Origin: Silene conica
Taxonomy: Eukaryota > Streptophyta > Magnoliopsida > Caryophyllales > Caryophyllaceae
Direction of reading: 5' to 3'
Length of the DNA: 64,000 nt
NCBI GenBank assembly: GCA_029255685.2
Contig: CM055320.2
Coordinates: forward strand, 15,209,111 to 15,273,110
The notes under the pieces are model-generated. The model made no database searches. It was given only the letters and a program-made list of their open reading frames with translations, and was not told where the DNA came from. This document shows positions 56,001 through 64,000 of this stretch, in pieces (the first letter of the stretch is position 1; each line of letters starts with the position of its first letter). Position numbers and translations under genes: made by a program.

Positions 56001-58026
56001 TAACGTGTGTTACATTGATTCGGCTGCAAGTATCAGATATGGTGAAGTTGTGTAGGATAAGGTTATTTCGCGAAATTTTCAATTTTTTGATCTAAAATGA
56101 ATTGTTGAACTGTCTCACACGCGGCATGCGATCAGAGTGAAGTGTCGGAGTAACACTGCTTTTAATTAATTCAGGCAGTAATGTCTGTTAAGCAATGTGA
56201 AAAACTACATCTACAAAGGAAATGACTTGTTACTTGGTTGTTCTTCATCATCTCTAATTTGTTCCTTTGTTAATGCAGCGTATAACCATTGAAGGGATTA
56301 GAAGTGACCCATGGTTTCGGGTTAATTACATTCCTGTTCGACAAGGCATAGAAGAAGAAGAAGTAAACCTGGATGACGTTCGTGCTGTCTTTGATGACAT
56401 TGAGGTCAGGTTCTCCCCTTATTTTCTAATTCCTAGTTTGAAGATTATCAGCCGTTCTCGGTTCTTCTTTTCTTGTGGTGATCGGATTGACTGTATTATG
56501 CTTGCTAGTGCTTGGTCATAGTCGTCAATTTGTTGCCTACTGCATTGATATGCCTTTAAGCCTAAAGAACTTTTTTTTTGCAGGACCAATATGTAAGTGA
56601 GCAAGCTAGGAATCTTGACAGGGGTCCCTTAGTTATGAATGCATTTGAGATGATCACTTTATCTCAAGGTCTTAATCTGTCAGCTTTATTCGACAGACGT
56701 CAGGTATGTTCTTTAGTTTGCCTTACAAAACTATTCTCATCTCTCGTAGGACTAATACTAACACTAGCCTGGGCTTCGTGGAAGACCTTGACCCTGTTGA
56801 AAATCATAATCGATTGCTGGTGGCATGTCTGAGCATTTTCTAATCAATTGTATTTGTATTATGCTCCTGCTCTTTCTGTTTCTACAGCCGAAAGGCATAA
56901 TGTTAAAATAACTATTTCCCTACCTATTAGGATTATGTGAAAAGGCAAACTCGCTTTGTTTCCCGGGAGTCACCAAATGCCATTATTTCGACGATTGAAG
57001 CTGTTGCTGAATCAATGGGTCTTAAGGTTCATACCCGTAATTACAAGGTATCCATCTTAACTTTTGATCCTCTAAACCAGAGTCTCGCGCTGCTTGTATA
57101 TAGCCGGGTACATGGCAAGTTATTGAGTCGGTAGACTTATTGTAAGGGTAATGGGAGTGGGGGCATTTTGAGGTAATGTGGTCTTAGTCATCAATTTCCC
57201 AATAGTCTTACAATATCTAATTTTAGGTCTTCCTTTTACCATGTTAACCTATTTATGCTGTTATGCTGTCTGTTGTACGAGTATTATTTAATCCTCTTTT
57301 CTTTTATACTGTTTGCTGTAGACTAGACTAGAAGGAATATCTGCCAATAACGCGGGGCCATTTGCTGTGGTTCTAGAGGTATACCTTTTTCTGTGTGGCT
57401 ATGTGGTGACTCGGGTGAGTCTTTCTTGAACAAGTGATTGGTATTTCAAGCATTTTATTCCGCAATGGTTTTAGGTTTATGAAGTTGCACCGTCACTCTT
57501 CATGGTGGATGTTAGGAAAGCTGCTGGTGACACTCTTGAATACCATAAGGTTAGAATATGCCAATTTCTCTTCCCTGCTGCAATTGTTACACATTCCTTC
57601 TGCGATATAGGCCTTTTTTAAACACCCATCCGTCCCCTTTAAACTATCCTGCTGCAATTGTTTTCAGTTGACCGATGATGAAAATTTAGTTGTGAATTGA
57701 ATGACTACTATTTCACAGTTAATAAGATGCTCAACCAATTTAGCGAGTTATTCATCTTTAATGCAAAACAAAATAGCAGTGAGTCTTTGACTTCATCTGA
57801 AATGGAAAAAGTGGAGCTCTTCGCCCATGAAAAACAAATTTTTTACTAAATTTAGTATACTTCACGTCTGAATTCGTTCATATTCACGTTTATTCCACCT
57901 CTAAGCTCGTCTTATTGGTCTTCACAACAGTTCTATAAACAGTTGTGCTCTAAACTTGAACACATAATCTGGAAATCGACTGGTAGCAGACCACATTCCA
58001 GCGTACTCCCAACTGTACCCAGTTGA
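44044..58026 (+). CDS. CIPK24: CBL-interacting protein kinase 24-like (SOS2 orthologue), 14 exons
   Basis: Exons: 44044-44205, 52630-52692, 52784-52855, 53038-53145, 53236-53310, 53407-53460, 54091-54216, 55622-55711, 56279-56404, 56584-56703, 56931-57047, 57322-57378, 57475-57549, 57931-58026. All introns are GT-AG and every exon is a multiple of three; the sum is 446 codons plus stop, the length of Arabidopsis SOS2. The Ser/Thr kinase domain has a glycine loop GEGTFAKV (17-24), Lys39, HRDLK (131-135), DFG (151-153), activation-loop Thr168 and APE (176-178). The regulatory half has the NAF/FISL motif [19 protein letters not shown] (from about 310), which binds the calcium sensor CBL4/SOS3, and a phosphatase-interaction segment [14 protein letters not shown]. 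In the known pathway, the SOS3-SOS2 complex at the plasma membrane phosphorylates the Na+/H+ exchanger SOS1 under salt stress. A purine-rich GA leader precedes the ATG. Intron 1 (8.4 kb) contains copia element F. The coding sequence looks intact. Confidence 0.95.
44331..44538 (+). repeat. 104-bp tandem duplication across the host/LTR junction
   Basis: 44331-44434 is repeated at 44435-44538 with one difference. Each copy holds about 50 bp of intron, the ACTAT target site and the first ~54 bp of the copia LTR. The 5' LTR therefore has two starts (44381 and 44485). Confidence 0.93.
44485..45237 (+). repeat. Element F 5' LTR
   Basis: 753 bp from the downstream start; a truncated extra start lies at 44381. 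It contains an alternating CG-rich stretch (CACACGCGCGCGCGCC near 44654), and a TATA box TATAAATA at 44910-44917 followed by a CT-rich leader. Confidence 0.92.
45264..49312 (+). pseudogene. Copia gag-pol polyprotein pseudogene of element F
   Basis: Starts [19 protein letters not shown] (gag N-terminus). The domain order is copia type: gag; zinc knuckle [14 protein letters not shown]; protease [15 protein letters not shown]-pre-integrase ([12 protein letters not shown]); integrase ([32 protein letters not shown]); reverse transcriptase ([33 protein letters not shown]); RNase H ([21 protein letters not shown]), ending near 49312. The reading frame changes near 45437, 47650-47740, 48640 and 49150, so no complete polyprotein can be made. 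The integrase-before-reverse-transcriptase order separates it from the Gypsy elements elsewhere in the window. Lineage within copia was not resolved. Confidence 0.93.
49789..50545 (+). repeat. Element F 3' LTR
   Basis: 757 bp. TATA box TATAAATA at 50219-50226. It differs from the 5' LTR by small indels in the GC-rich CGTGCCCG region and scattered substitutions, so the insertion is moderately old. The copia TSD follows. Confidence 0.93.
50550..52629 (+). other. CIPK24 intron 1 downstream of element F
   Basis: No gene seen. Short local duplications occur: GAAGGCTGTTCA-type units near 51735-51770, and GCCTATTTGAAACCATTTGGGGGAG at about 51939 and 52021. Confidence 0.6.
54288..54323 (+). repeat. 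Duplicated fragment of CIPK24 exon 7 within intron 7
   Basis: About 35 bp, TGTGGTGTCGTCCTCTTTGTTCTAATAGCCGGGTAT, matches exon 7 (about 54137-54172) with one change. Flanking TTTCTTGCTCGTAA sequences lie at about 54268 and 54328. It has no splice sites of its own and is not a usable exon. Confidence 0.88.
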
Positions 58027-58078
58027 GTAATGCCATGATTGCTATCGGACATGAAGATGAACAACCAAAGCCACAGAT

Positions 58079-58156
58079 TGGAAATCAAAGCATCTTGAAT
58101 ATTGTCAGTGATTGTACTGGAAATCAAAGCATCTTGAATATTGTCAGTGATTGTAA
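58079..58156 (+). repeat. 39-bp tandem duplication in the CIPK24 3' region
   Basis: 58079-58117 is repeated at 58118-58156 with one base different (starts TGGAAATCAAAGCATC). It begins 52 bp after the stop codon and so probably lies in the 3' UTR. Confidence 0.9.
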
Positions 58157-58634
58157 GTACTCCGTATGTTGTACACTTGTACCCCAATGTTTCTTTTAAG
58201 GTCTGTTGTAAATTGCTTTGGCCCATTGAGCTGTGTTGTATTATTACATACCAGCTGCTATGGCGTAACTTTGTAAATATCATGAAACACCATGGGCGGT
58301 AGTCTGCGTGGTGGCATTTCCTTGCACGGCCATATCTAAATGTGCCCGAGTGTTTCTCAATAAGAAGAGATCTCCATCTCATATAAGTTGGAAGAATTGA
58401 ATTCTTTTTTTTTTCCCACCAAGAAGAATGTAATTTTTTCCTAGGAAAAAATTTACGATTTTATTGCGCAAATGCTGACATGAAATCGGAAGCTACAATA
58501 TCAGCGATTAACATGGGACAAGAATCAGCCCACACGGGTTGAGTAATCCGTGGGCAATAAAGGTGCCATACAACGCGGTGCTTCATTTCCCAATCTCTTC
58601 ACAAAGGAGAAGCTAAGGTTATCGAACTCCCCTC

Positions 58635-59320
58635 CTATCTCTTAACAATTTCTTGGACAACATTAACAAAGAAGCTCCTCGGAATTTGCTTCAATCGCAA
58701 GGTGTGCACAAGCTTGAGCGAGTCGGATTCAAGAGTGATTGATGTAATACCCATATTCTTTGCCATCTTAAGGCCCAACCCCACTGCTTTCACCTCCGCT
58801 GCATCTACCTCTTGTTCCTGCCTCGTTTGCTGCACCATAGCCCGAAGCCCCAAGCCACACTCTTTCTCGATAAAAATGGCAGCATCAACGTTGATTTTCC
58901 CAACCCCATTTGGCGGCAATTTCCACACCGTCGAAAACAAATCTCTAGTGGTATGTCCTATAATGTCGTCCACACTATTACGGTCAAGATAATGATGTCG
59001 GAGTTTGAGAGCTCATTGGACAATCATTCTTACATCTTTGGTCTGCTTCCCATGAATAACGTCAGCCGTACCATTCCAAATCGACCAAATCATCACCGCT
59101 ATACGATCTAGCTCCCCCACATTTCTTCTTTCAATATCTAATTAACCTCGTCCTCACCCAATCCTCCATATTCTTCACATTACCTCATTTTTCTTCATCA
59201 TCCACCCCGATCACGTCCCAAAAATGCTGCGAATATGGGCAACTGACAAAATACAATGCTTTTCTAGTTTTCTTTTTTGTTCATCTTCTTCTCCAAAAAT
59301 GGCCGCTTCGGATGTCACCT
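58635..59320 (-). pseudogene. LINE ORF2 C-terminal fragment (zinc-binding and RNase H regions)
   Basis: Minus-strand sequence in decayed frames. First (59320 to about 59130) is a zf-RVT-like segment, then an IWSIWN motif and an RNase H-like domain, of which 58635-58973 is open: LPPNGVGKINVDAAIF, GLGLRAMVQQTRQEQEV, AEVKAVGLGLKMAKNMG, ITLESDSLKLVHTLR. This is the C-terminal end of plant L1-type LINE reverse transcriptases. It is 5'-truncated, as is usual for LINE copies, and carries stops between the parts. Confidence 0.75.
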
Positions 59321-59330
59321 CTGTTAAGAA

Positions 59331-59721
59331 TAATTAGTTAACCATTATGTTCCCATAATAATACTGTCAAAAAAAAAGTTTCTCTCTCTAAAAACACTAG
59401 AGCATTTACTCTCCATCCGTGGAGTTCTTTTTCTTCTACTTTAAACAATAAAAAATTAATTAAAATCTTTCCACTTCCTTTGCTTTCTCTATCATTTTAA
59501 AAAAATTCTCTCTGACATCGCCTCTTTCCAATACTGTTGCTACAATCTTTACTCTAATTTACTGTTTTGTCTAATTCTGCCTTTTCTAATTCCCCAATTA
59601 ATATCCTTTCTTTGTCAGAACAATCATTTGCTTCTTCTTTATTTAATAAGTTAGGTTTTCTCGGTGAAGTATCTTACAAGTTTACTAACAATATCCTTGT
59701 TTTTCAAAATCTTACAAAAAA
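59331..59721 (+). other. Probable 5' leader of LINE G
   Basis: CT-rich, AT-rich sequence without a gene between the minus-strand LINE remnant and LINE G ORF1. The boundary of the element was not identified. Confidence 0.4.
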
Positions 59722-62335
59722 ATGGAAAACAATCCTTCCTTTTATGTGGAAGAACAGATCCCACCACTAGAAGACTTGTTCCATAACGTAAACTTCAGAA
59801 CAGAAGTTGTTCGAAATCCAGGATTGGTTAATGAATGGCGGTTTCCAAGGAGTGGTGCTGTGGTTTCACCACACCCTGACAACTTGGAGGAATCTTCAGC
59901 ATATTGGAACCAATGCTTATTGGGTTTTTTAGTCGACTATCGACTTCTCCGTGCCACTAGTGTTAATCAGATGATAGAGGATAACTGGGCCACTAGAGCT
60001 CCGGTGAATGTGAAGAGAATGGGTGACATTTACATCCTTCATTTTGATAACATGCAAGACATGCATGAGGTTTTAGAAAGGAGTGTGTTAGTCGTTGACG
60101 GGGCCTTAATGGTTTTGAGAAGATGGAGACGAGGTATGATTCCAAGATGTGTAACTTTTTCATCAGCGAAGCTCTGGGTCCGTGTTTGCGGATTACCATT
60201 TGAATACTTAAATCAAAATATGGCGGGAATAGTGGCTAGGCTTTTTGGAAATGACACTGTATTTGAACAATTTGAAGATGTCCCAGATCATGATTATCTA
60301 AGAATGCGAGTCACAGTTCGACTTGGAGAACCTCTAAATCCGGGATTCTTTCTCGCATGCAATAACACAAAGCTCTTATGGATTCAGTTCAAGTACGAAG
60401 AGGTTTTCAAATTTTGTACTCGGTGTGGGCGCATTGGGCACAAAAAGGGAATTTGTCCAGATTCTATCACGGAAATAGTATCAACTTTGAATTCATCTCT
60501 GGAACGTGCCATTGATAAAGGGTTTGTGGTTTTCCAAACAAGGTACCAATACACTATGTTTAACTTAAACCTTTGTGCTTTACCTTCGACCTCTAGATAT
60601 ATTACATCGAAGATAAGATTGGGAGATCGTAGGGGAGAGTATGTTCCAGCTGACTTTCTGGATGAGTACGTCATCGACTTTGATTTGGGGTTGATTGATG
60701 GAGGAAGGGTTTTACCGGGAATGGAATTTACTGTAACTGCACTCTCATTTGCTGGTCCTGTTATATTTGAATCAGATCACTTTATGGAACAACACATGCA
60801 AGAACCTTTGCATGCAGACCAGGAACCCCTGAATGTTGGTACTGGGATGAATGAACATATGGAGGATCAACATGCAGGTACAGATACTCATATCTCTGTA
60901 CAACACATGGAGATGGAGACTCTTCAACAACAATTGGGTGATGGTGTACAAAATCAGAATTTGGCTAATGGGATGGTCTTGGAAAATAACATGCATGTGG
61001 ATAATGAGATCTACATTAATGTAGTTGAGAATGGAAATGTTATTGTTGATATGCAAACACATCAACAGCCTTCTACTGTGGCACAACATCAAATGTTTGA
61101 GCCAGAACATATAACTCAGATGTAGAGTGTTCATTCTAATGGAGATGTCCCACAACCTCTTTATCATAGGGGAACAAGATGGTGTTATTACTGATTTAAC
61201 CCATCAAGTAGAAGGAGTCAGAGCTAGTACAAGTCATTCCAATGGTTTGTCGTTGCATCCAGGTTATGAAGCTACTCATGGTAATGCAAATATCATGATT
61301 CCTATAAATCATCATGATTTGAATACTAGTCAGTCTTTTGTTCACGAGGCTGGAAATTCGACGGATATACCACATGATTTAAGTCCGGATTTACCTCCTG
61401 ATCCTCCTACTGTAAATGAGCCTAGGGTTGAACACGATAATCATCCATCTGGGGGGGATCCTAATAGTTCTCAAGGGCATATTAATCAAGGATTCAATCA
61501 TCAGAGGATTCAGGGTGAGTTTGAGTATCCGTTTAATGAGGCTGACTTTGTTTTAAATTCTATTGCAAATCGTGTTCAAGGTGATCCATATTATGTTAAT
61601 ATGGAAAATGATGTTCGAGGTTACAATCAAGTTGTTGAGTTACCACCTTATCTACCTATTACCCTCCATGAACCAATGGATCCAAGGGGAGATGTTTATG
61701 AAAATGCTTTCACTACCCCTACTGTTAATCCTAGTTCAGAAGAAGGTGATTCAGATCCTTTACCTACTCCTGAATGGCCTTCGTTCACATCATCGGGGTC
61801 ATCTATGAAGGGATCGTCAAATTCATCAGAGACTTACCATGACGCTTTGGGAGAGATTGAGGCTTTTTTGGGACTTGCTGATGATAAAAAAACTATGGAA
61901 ATGGAAATGCAAGTGCCACCAAGAATCAACACTGATATAGTAACCCAACAGAATAACCAGCTTTCATTTATACAGGGTGGAGAGGCAAGTTCTAATCAGA
62001 GTTTCCAACGCAAAGGCAAACAATTGCAGATGTTAGAGATATCTAAATGACAAGGTTCAGAGCTGCCAAAGAAAAGAAAGAGTTTTTCTGACCCTGGTAG
62101 TTCTTCAATTCGTACTGATGATTTATATTGTTGGGAATCTTTTGAGGATCTGGTTAATAGCCCAAAGAAAATGTTCCGCGGATCATCCTCAGGTCAGGGA
62201 AAGCATTTTCATGTTTCAGTTAAGGATGATGAACTCATAGTTCTATCTAGTTCCTCGGATAGTTCTCTACCACAACAACAATCTGATCAAGGTCTTGCGG
62301 AGATTGAACCAGAACAATCTCCTTCACCAAAATGA
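59722..62335 (+). pseudogene. LINE G ORF1 (RNA-binding protein), disrupted
   Basis: Opens at MENNPSFYVEEQIPP. Residues about 60-210 resemble the DUF4283 domain of plant LINE ORF1 proteins (YWNQCLLGFLVDYRLL, GDIYILHFDNMQDMHEVL, LWVRVCGLPFEYLNQNM). A CCHC-type zinc knuckle follows (FCTRCGRIGHKKGIC). The rest is a long Gln/His/Met-rich, then Pro/Ser-rich tail. Lesions: a TAG at 61123-61125, a frame change within the next ~50 bp, and a TGA at 62048-62050. The frame then runs on to TGA 62333-62335, overlapping the ORF2 ATG. The family binds element RNA and accompanies ORF2 in the ribonucleoprotein. Confidence 0.85.
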
Positions 62336-64000
62336 AATGCTTGGCTTGGAATTGCAGGGGCTTAAATGACCCGCTAACCCCTGTAATCACTAAGATCAAA
62401 GCGTTGGTCACTACTACTTCTATAGATTTTATTTTTCTGTCAGAAACTAAATGTATGGTTAAGACTGTTGATGGCCTGCTGACACGGTATGGTTTTGCTA
62501 CTACGGTTGGCGTTGATGCCTGTGGTACTAAGGGTGGACTATGGGTGGGGTGGAAAATGGGTTTGAATGTCTCTTTTGTCTCTTCTTCGGAACACCTCAT
62601 CGTTTTGAAAGTATATGAAACACCCATTCTCTTTTGGTATTTTTGCGCTGTTTATGGAGAACCAAAGAAACATTTGCGTAATAGTGTATGGGCGAATATC
62701 CAAGGCGTTTTAAATACACTGGATGCTGAATATATCTTAGTAGGCGATTTTAATCAAGTGGAGTACTTAGACGTTAAGTTAGGAGGACAACAAGGACCTA
62801 TTTATGGTGCTCACAATTTTACAATGTGGAAATGTGCTAATAGTCTGATAGATATTCCGTTCAGTGGTCCAAGATTCACTTGGTGCAACAATAGAAAAGG
62901 TAATGAACGTATTTACGAACGTTTGGATAAGGGTCTTGCTTCTGCAAAATGGTATGATCTCTTCCCAAACATTACCATCATACATTTACCAATTCAATGC
63001 TCAGATCACGCTCCTATAATTGTTACAACTGATCCAAGTAGCAGAAAAACTATACGTTCATATAAGTTAGAAAACTGGATTTTGGACTACGGAGAAGTAG
63101 CAAATATTTTACAACAGGAATGGCGAAAGCGTGACCATGGATCTGCTACTTATCAATTAAGCTGCAAGTTATTTAGGACAAGAAACGCTTTCAAACAATG
63201 GTCCATTAATAAAAAGAAAGAGTGGAATAGAAAGTGGTCAGATTTTGATGAGGAAATGAGTGACACTTTAGATCAAATCTTTCATGGAAACGCTAATGAA
63301 GGAAGATATGAATTTATACATGATAAGTATATGGAATTTACTAAGGCAGTTGCTACTTATTGGAGACAAAGATCAAGGGAAAAATGGTTGGCTGATGGTG
63401 ATGCATACACTAAGTATTTCTTCAATTCTTTCAAACAACGACAACGAAGGAATAAGATTCTGGGTATTATGCTTGAGAATGGAGAATGGACTTTTGATGA
63501 AAACAAGATTGGACTAACGTTTCTTAATTTCTTTGAAGGAATTTTTGAAACTTCGTCAGTCCATGAAAGCTTTGATACGTTTATGACTTCATCACAGCAA
63601 GTTTTCTCTACTTTGAAACACCATCTTACACCGGATCAACAGGACTGTCTGAAACGCCCTTTTACAAAACAGGAAATTCGAAAAGCTGTGTTTCAAATGG
63701 GTCACAATAAATCTCCAGGTCCTGACGGTATTACAGGTATCTTTTATCAAAAATTTTGGGTGCATATCAAAGAGGACGTCACCAATGCTTTGCTTCGTAT
63801 GTTGAATGAGGGGTATGTTCTGAAAAAACTTAACCGCACGTCAATTATTCTCATCCCAAAAATACATGCGCCTGAAAAGGTAGAACATTACAGACCGATA
63901 AGTCTATGTAATGTTATTATGAGAATTCTGTCTAAATGTGTAGCCAATAGAATGAAAGAATACATGAATCATTTTGTGGGAGATTATCAAAATGGCTTCA
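62332..64000 (+). CDS. LINE G ORF2: endonuclease-reverse transcriptase (partial)
   Basis: Open from the ATG at 62332 through the window end (556 codons, no stop). The N-terminal ~230 residues form the apurinic/apyrimidinic-type endonuclease that nicks target DNA: MKCLAWNCRGLND, FIFLSETK, YILVGDFNQVE, IQCSDHAPIIV. A linker with WLADGDAYTKYFFN follows, then the start of the reverse transcriptase: MGHNKSPGPDGITGIFYQKF and VEHYRPISLCNVIMRILSKC. The catalytic YADD-type motif would lie beyond the window. ORF1 stop and ORF2 start share ATGA. Its intactness contrasts with ORF1 just upstream. Confidence 0.92.
   Translation, partial: MKCLAWNCRGLNDPLTPVITKIKALVTTTSIDFIFLSETKCMVKTVDGLLTRYGFATTVGVDACGTKGGLWVGWKMGLNVSFVSSSEHLIVLKVYETPILFWYFCAVYGEPKKHLRNSVWANIQGVLNTLDAEYILVGDFNQVEYLDVKLGGQQGPIYGAHNFTMWKCANSLIDIPFSGPRFTWCNNRKGNERIYERLDKGLASAKWYDLFPNITIIHLPIQCSDHAPIIVTTDPSSRKTIRSYKLENWILDYGEVANILQQEWRKRDHGSATYQLSCKLFRTRNAFKQWSINKKKEWNRKWSDFDEEMSDTLDQIFHGNANEGRYEFIHDKYMEFTKAVATYWRQRSREKWLADGDAYTKYFFNSFKQRQRRNKILGIMLENGEWTFDENKIGLTFLNFFEGIFETSSVHESFDTFMTSSQQVFSTLKHHLTPDQQDCLKRPFTKQEIRKAVFQMGHNKSPGPDGITGIFYQKFWVHIKEDVTNALLRMLNEGYVLKKLNRTSIILIPKIHAPEKVEHYRPISLCNVIMRILSKCVANRMKEYMNHFVGDYQNGF

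Larger units (their letters stand above)
59722..64000 (+). mobile_element. LINE G: L1-type non-LTR retrotransposon, 3' end beyond window
   Basis: ORF1 with a DUF4283-like domain and CCHC knuckle is followed by ORF2 with an apurinic endonuclease and the start of reverse transcriptase. This is the layout of plant L1-clade LINEs. ORF1 is damaged; ORF2 is open to the last base. The 5' limit is taken as the ORF1 start because the UTR limit is unknown. Confidence 0.88.

Noticed and set aside
58635..58973. Independent host RNase H gene
   Set aside because: The flanking zinc-binding and IWSIWN motifs place it as the tail of a LINE ORF2; no start-codon context or complete domain set supports a host gene.

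Overview
This window is nuclear DNA from a flowering plant, most likely a eudicot. It is AT-rich, with plant-type spliced introns, plant LTR retrotransposon families, a plant mariner-like element and one conserved host gene. The species cannot be fixed from sequence alone. I see no bacterial operon, tRNA, rRNA or CRISPR array.

Positions 898-39821 form a stack of transposons inserted into each other, and every insertion is bounded by a recognisable target-site duplication. The base is a mariner-like DNA transposon (A; 29-bp inverted ends, TA target site). Its transposase pseudogene was split by a minus-strand gag-only LTR retrotransposon (B, 4617-38280). B was hit twice. One hit is a plus-strand gag-only element with giant 3,506-bp LTRs (C, 9307-18146), which landed just downstream of the gag reading frame. 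The other is an Athila-like Gypsy element without polymerase (D, 19362-35338), which landed in B's primer-binding site. D in turn carries a small LTR element of unknown coding content (E, 27018-30867). LTR divergence by eye is very low in C, low in E and larger in D and B, which agrees with the order of nesting.

Positions 39822-44043 are AT-rich spacer with two inverted-repeat elements: one with 42-bp ends (40674-41845), and a Mutator-type miniature element with a 9-bp target duplication (42487-43428). Positions 44044-58026 hold the one clear host gene, a CBL-interacting protein kinase of the CIPK24/SOS2 type (salt-overly-sensitive pathway). It has 14 exons and 446 residues, and all splice junctions keep the reading frame. 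Its first intron is swollen to 8.4 kb by a decayed Ty1/copia element (F, 44381-50545). Positions 58635-64000 hold a minus-strand LINE remnant, then a plus-strand L1-type LINE (G) with a damaged ORF1 and an ORF2 that is open to the window edge.

The most unusual structure is a GC-rich hairpin module of about 45-50 bp. It recurs at near-regular spacing (86-89 bp in B, 75-120 bp in D) in the LTRs of two unrelated retrotransposons (B and D) and also in the internal region of D where polymerase is missing. The hairpins are similar to each other, but the spacers between them are not.
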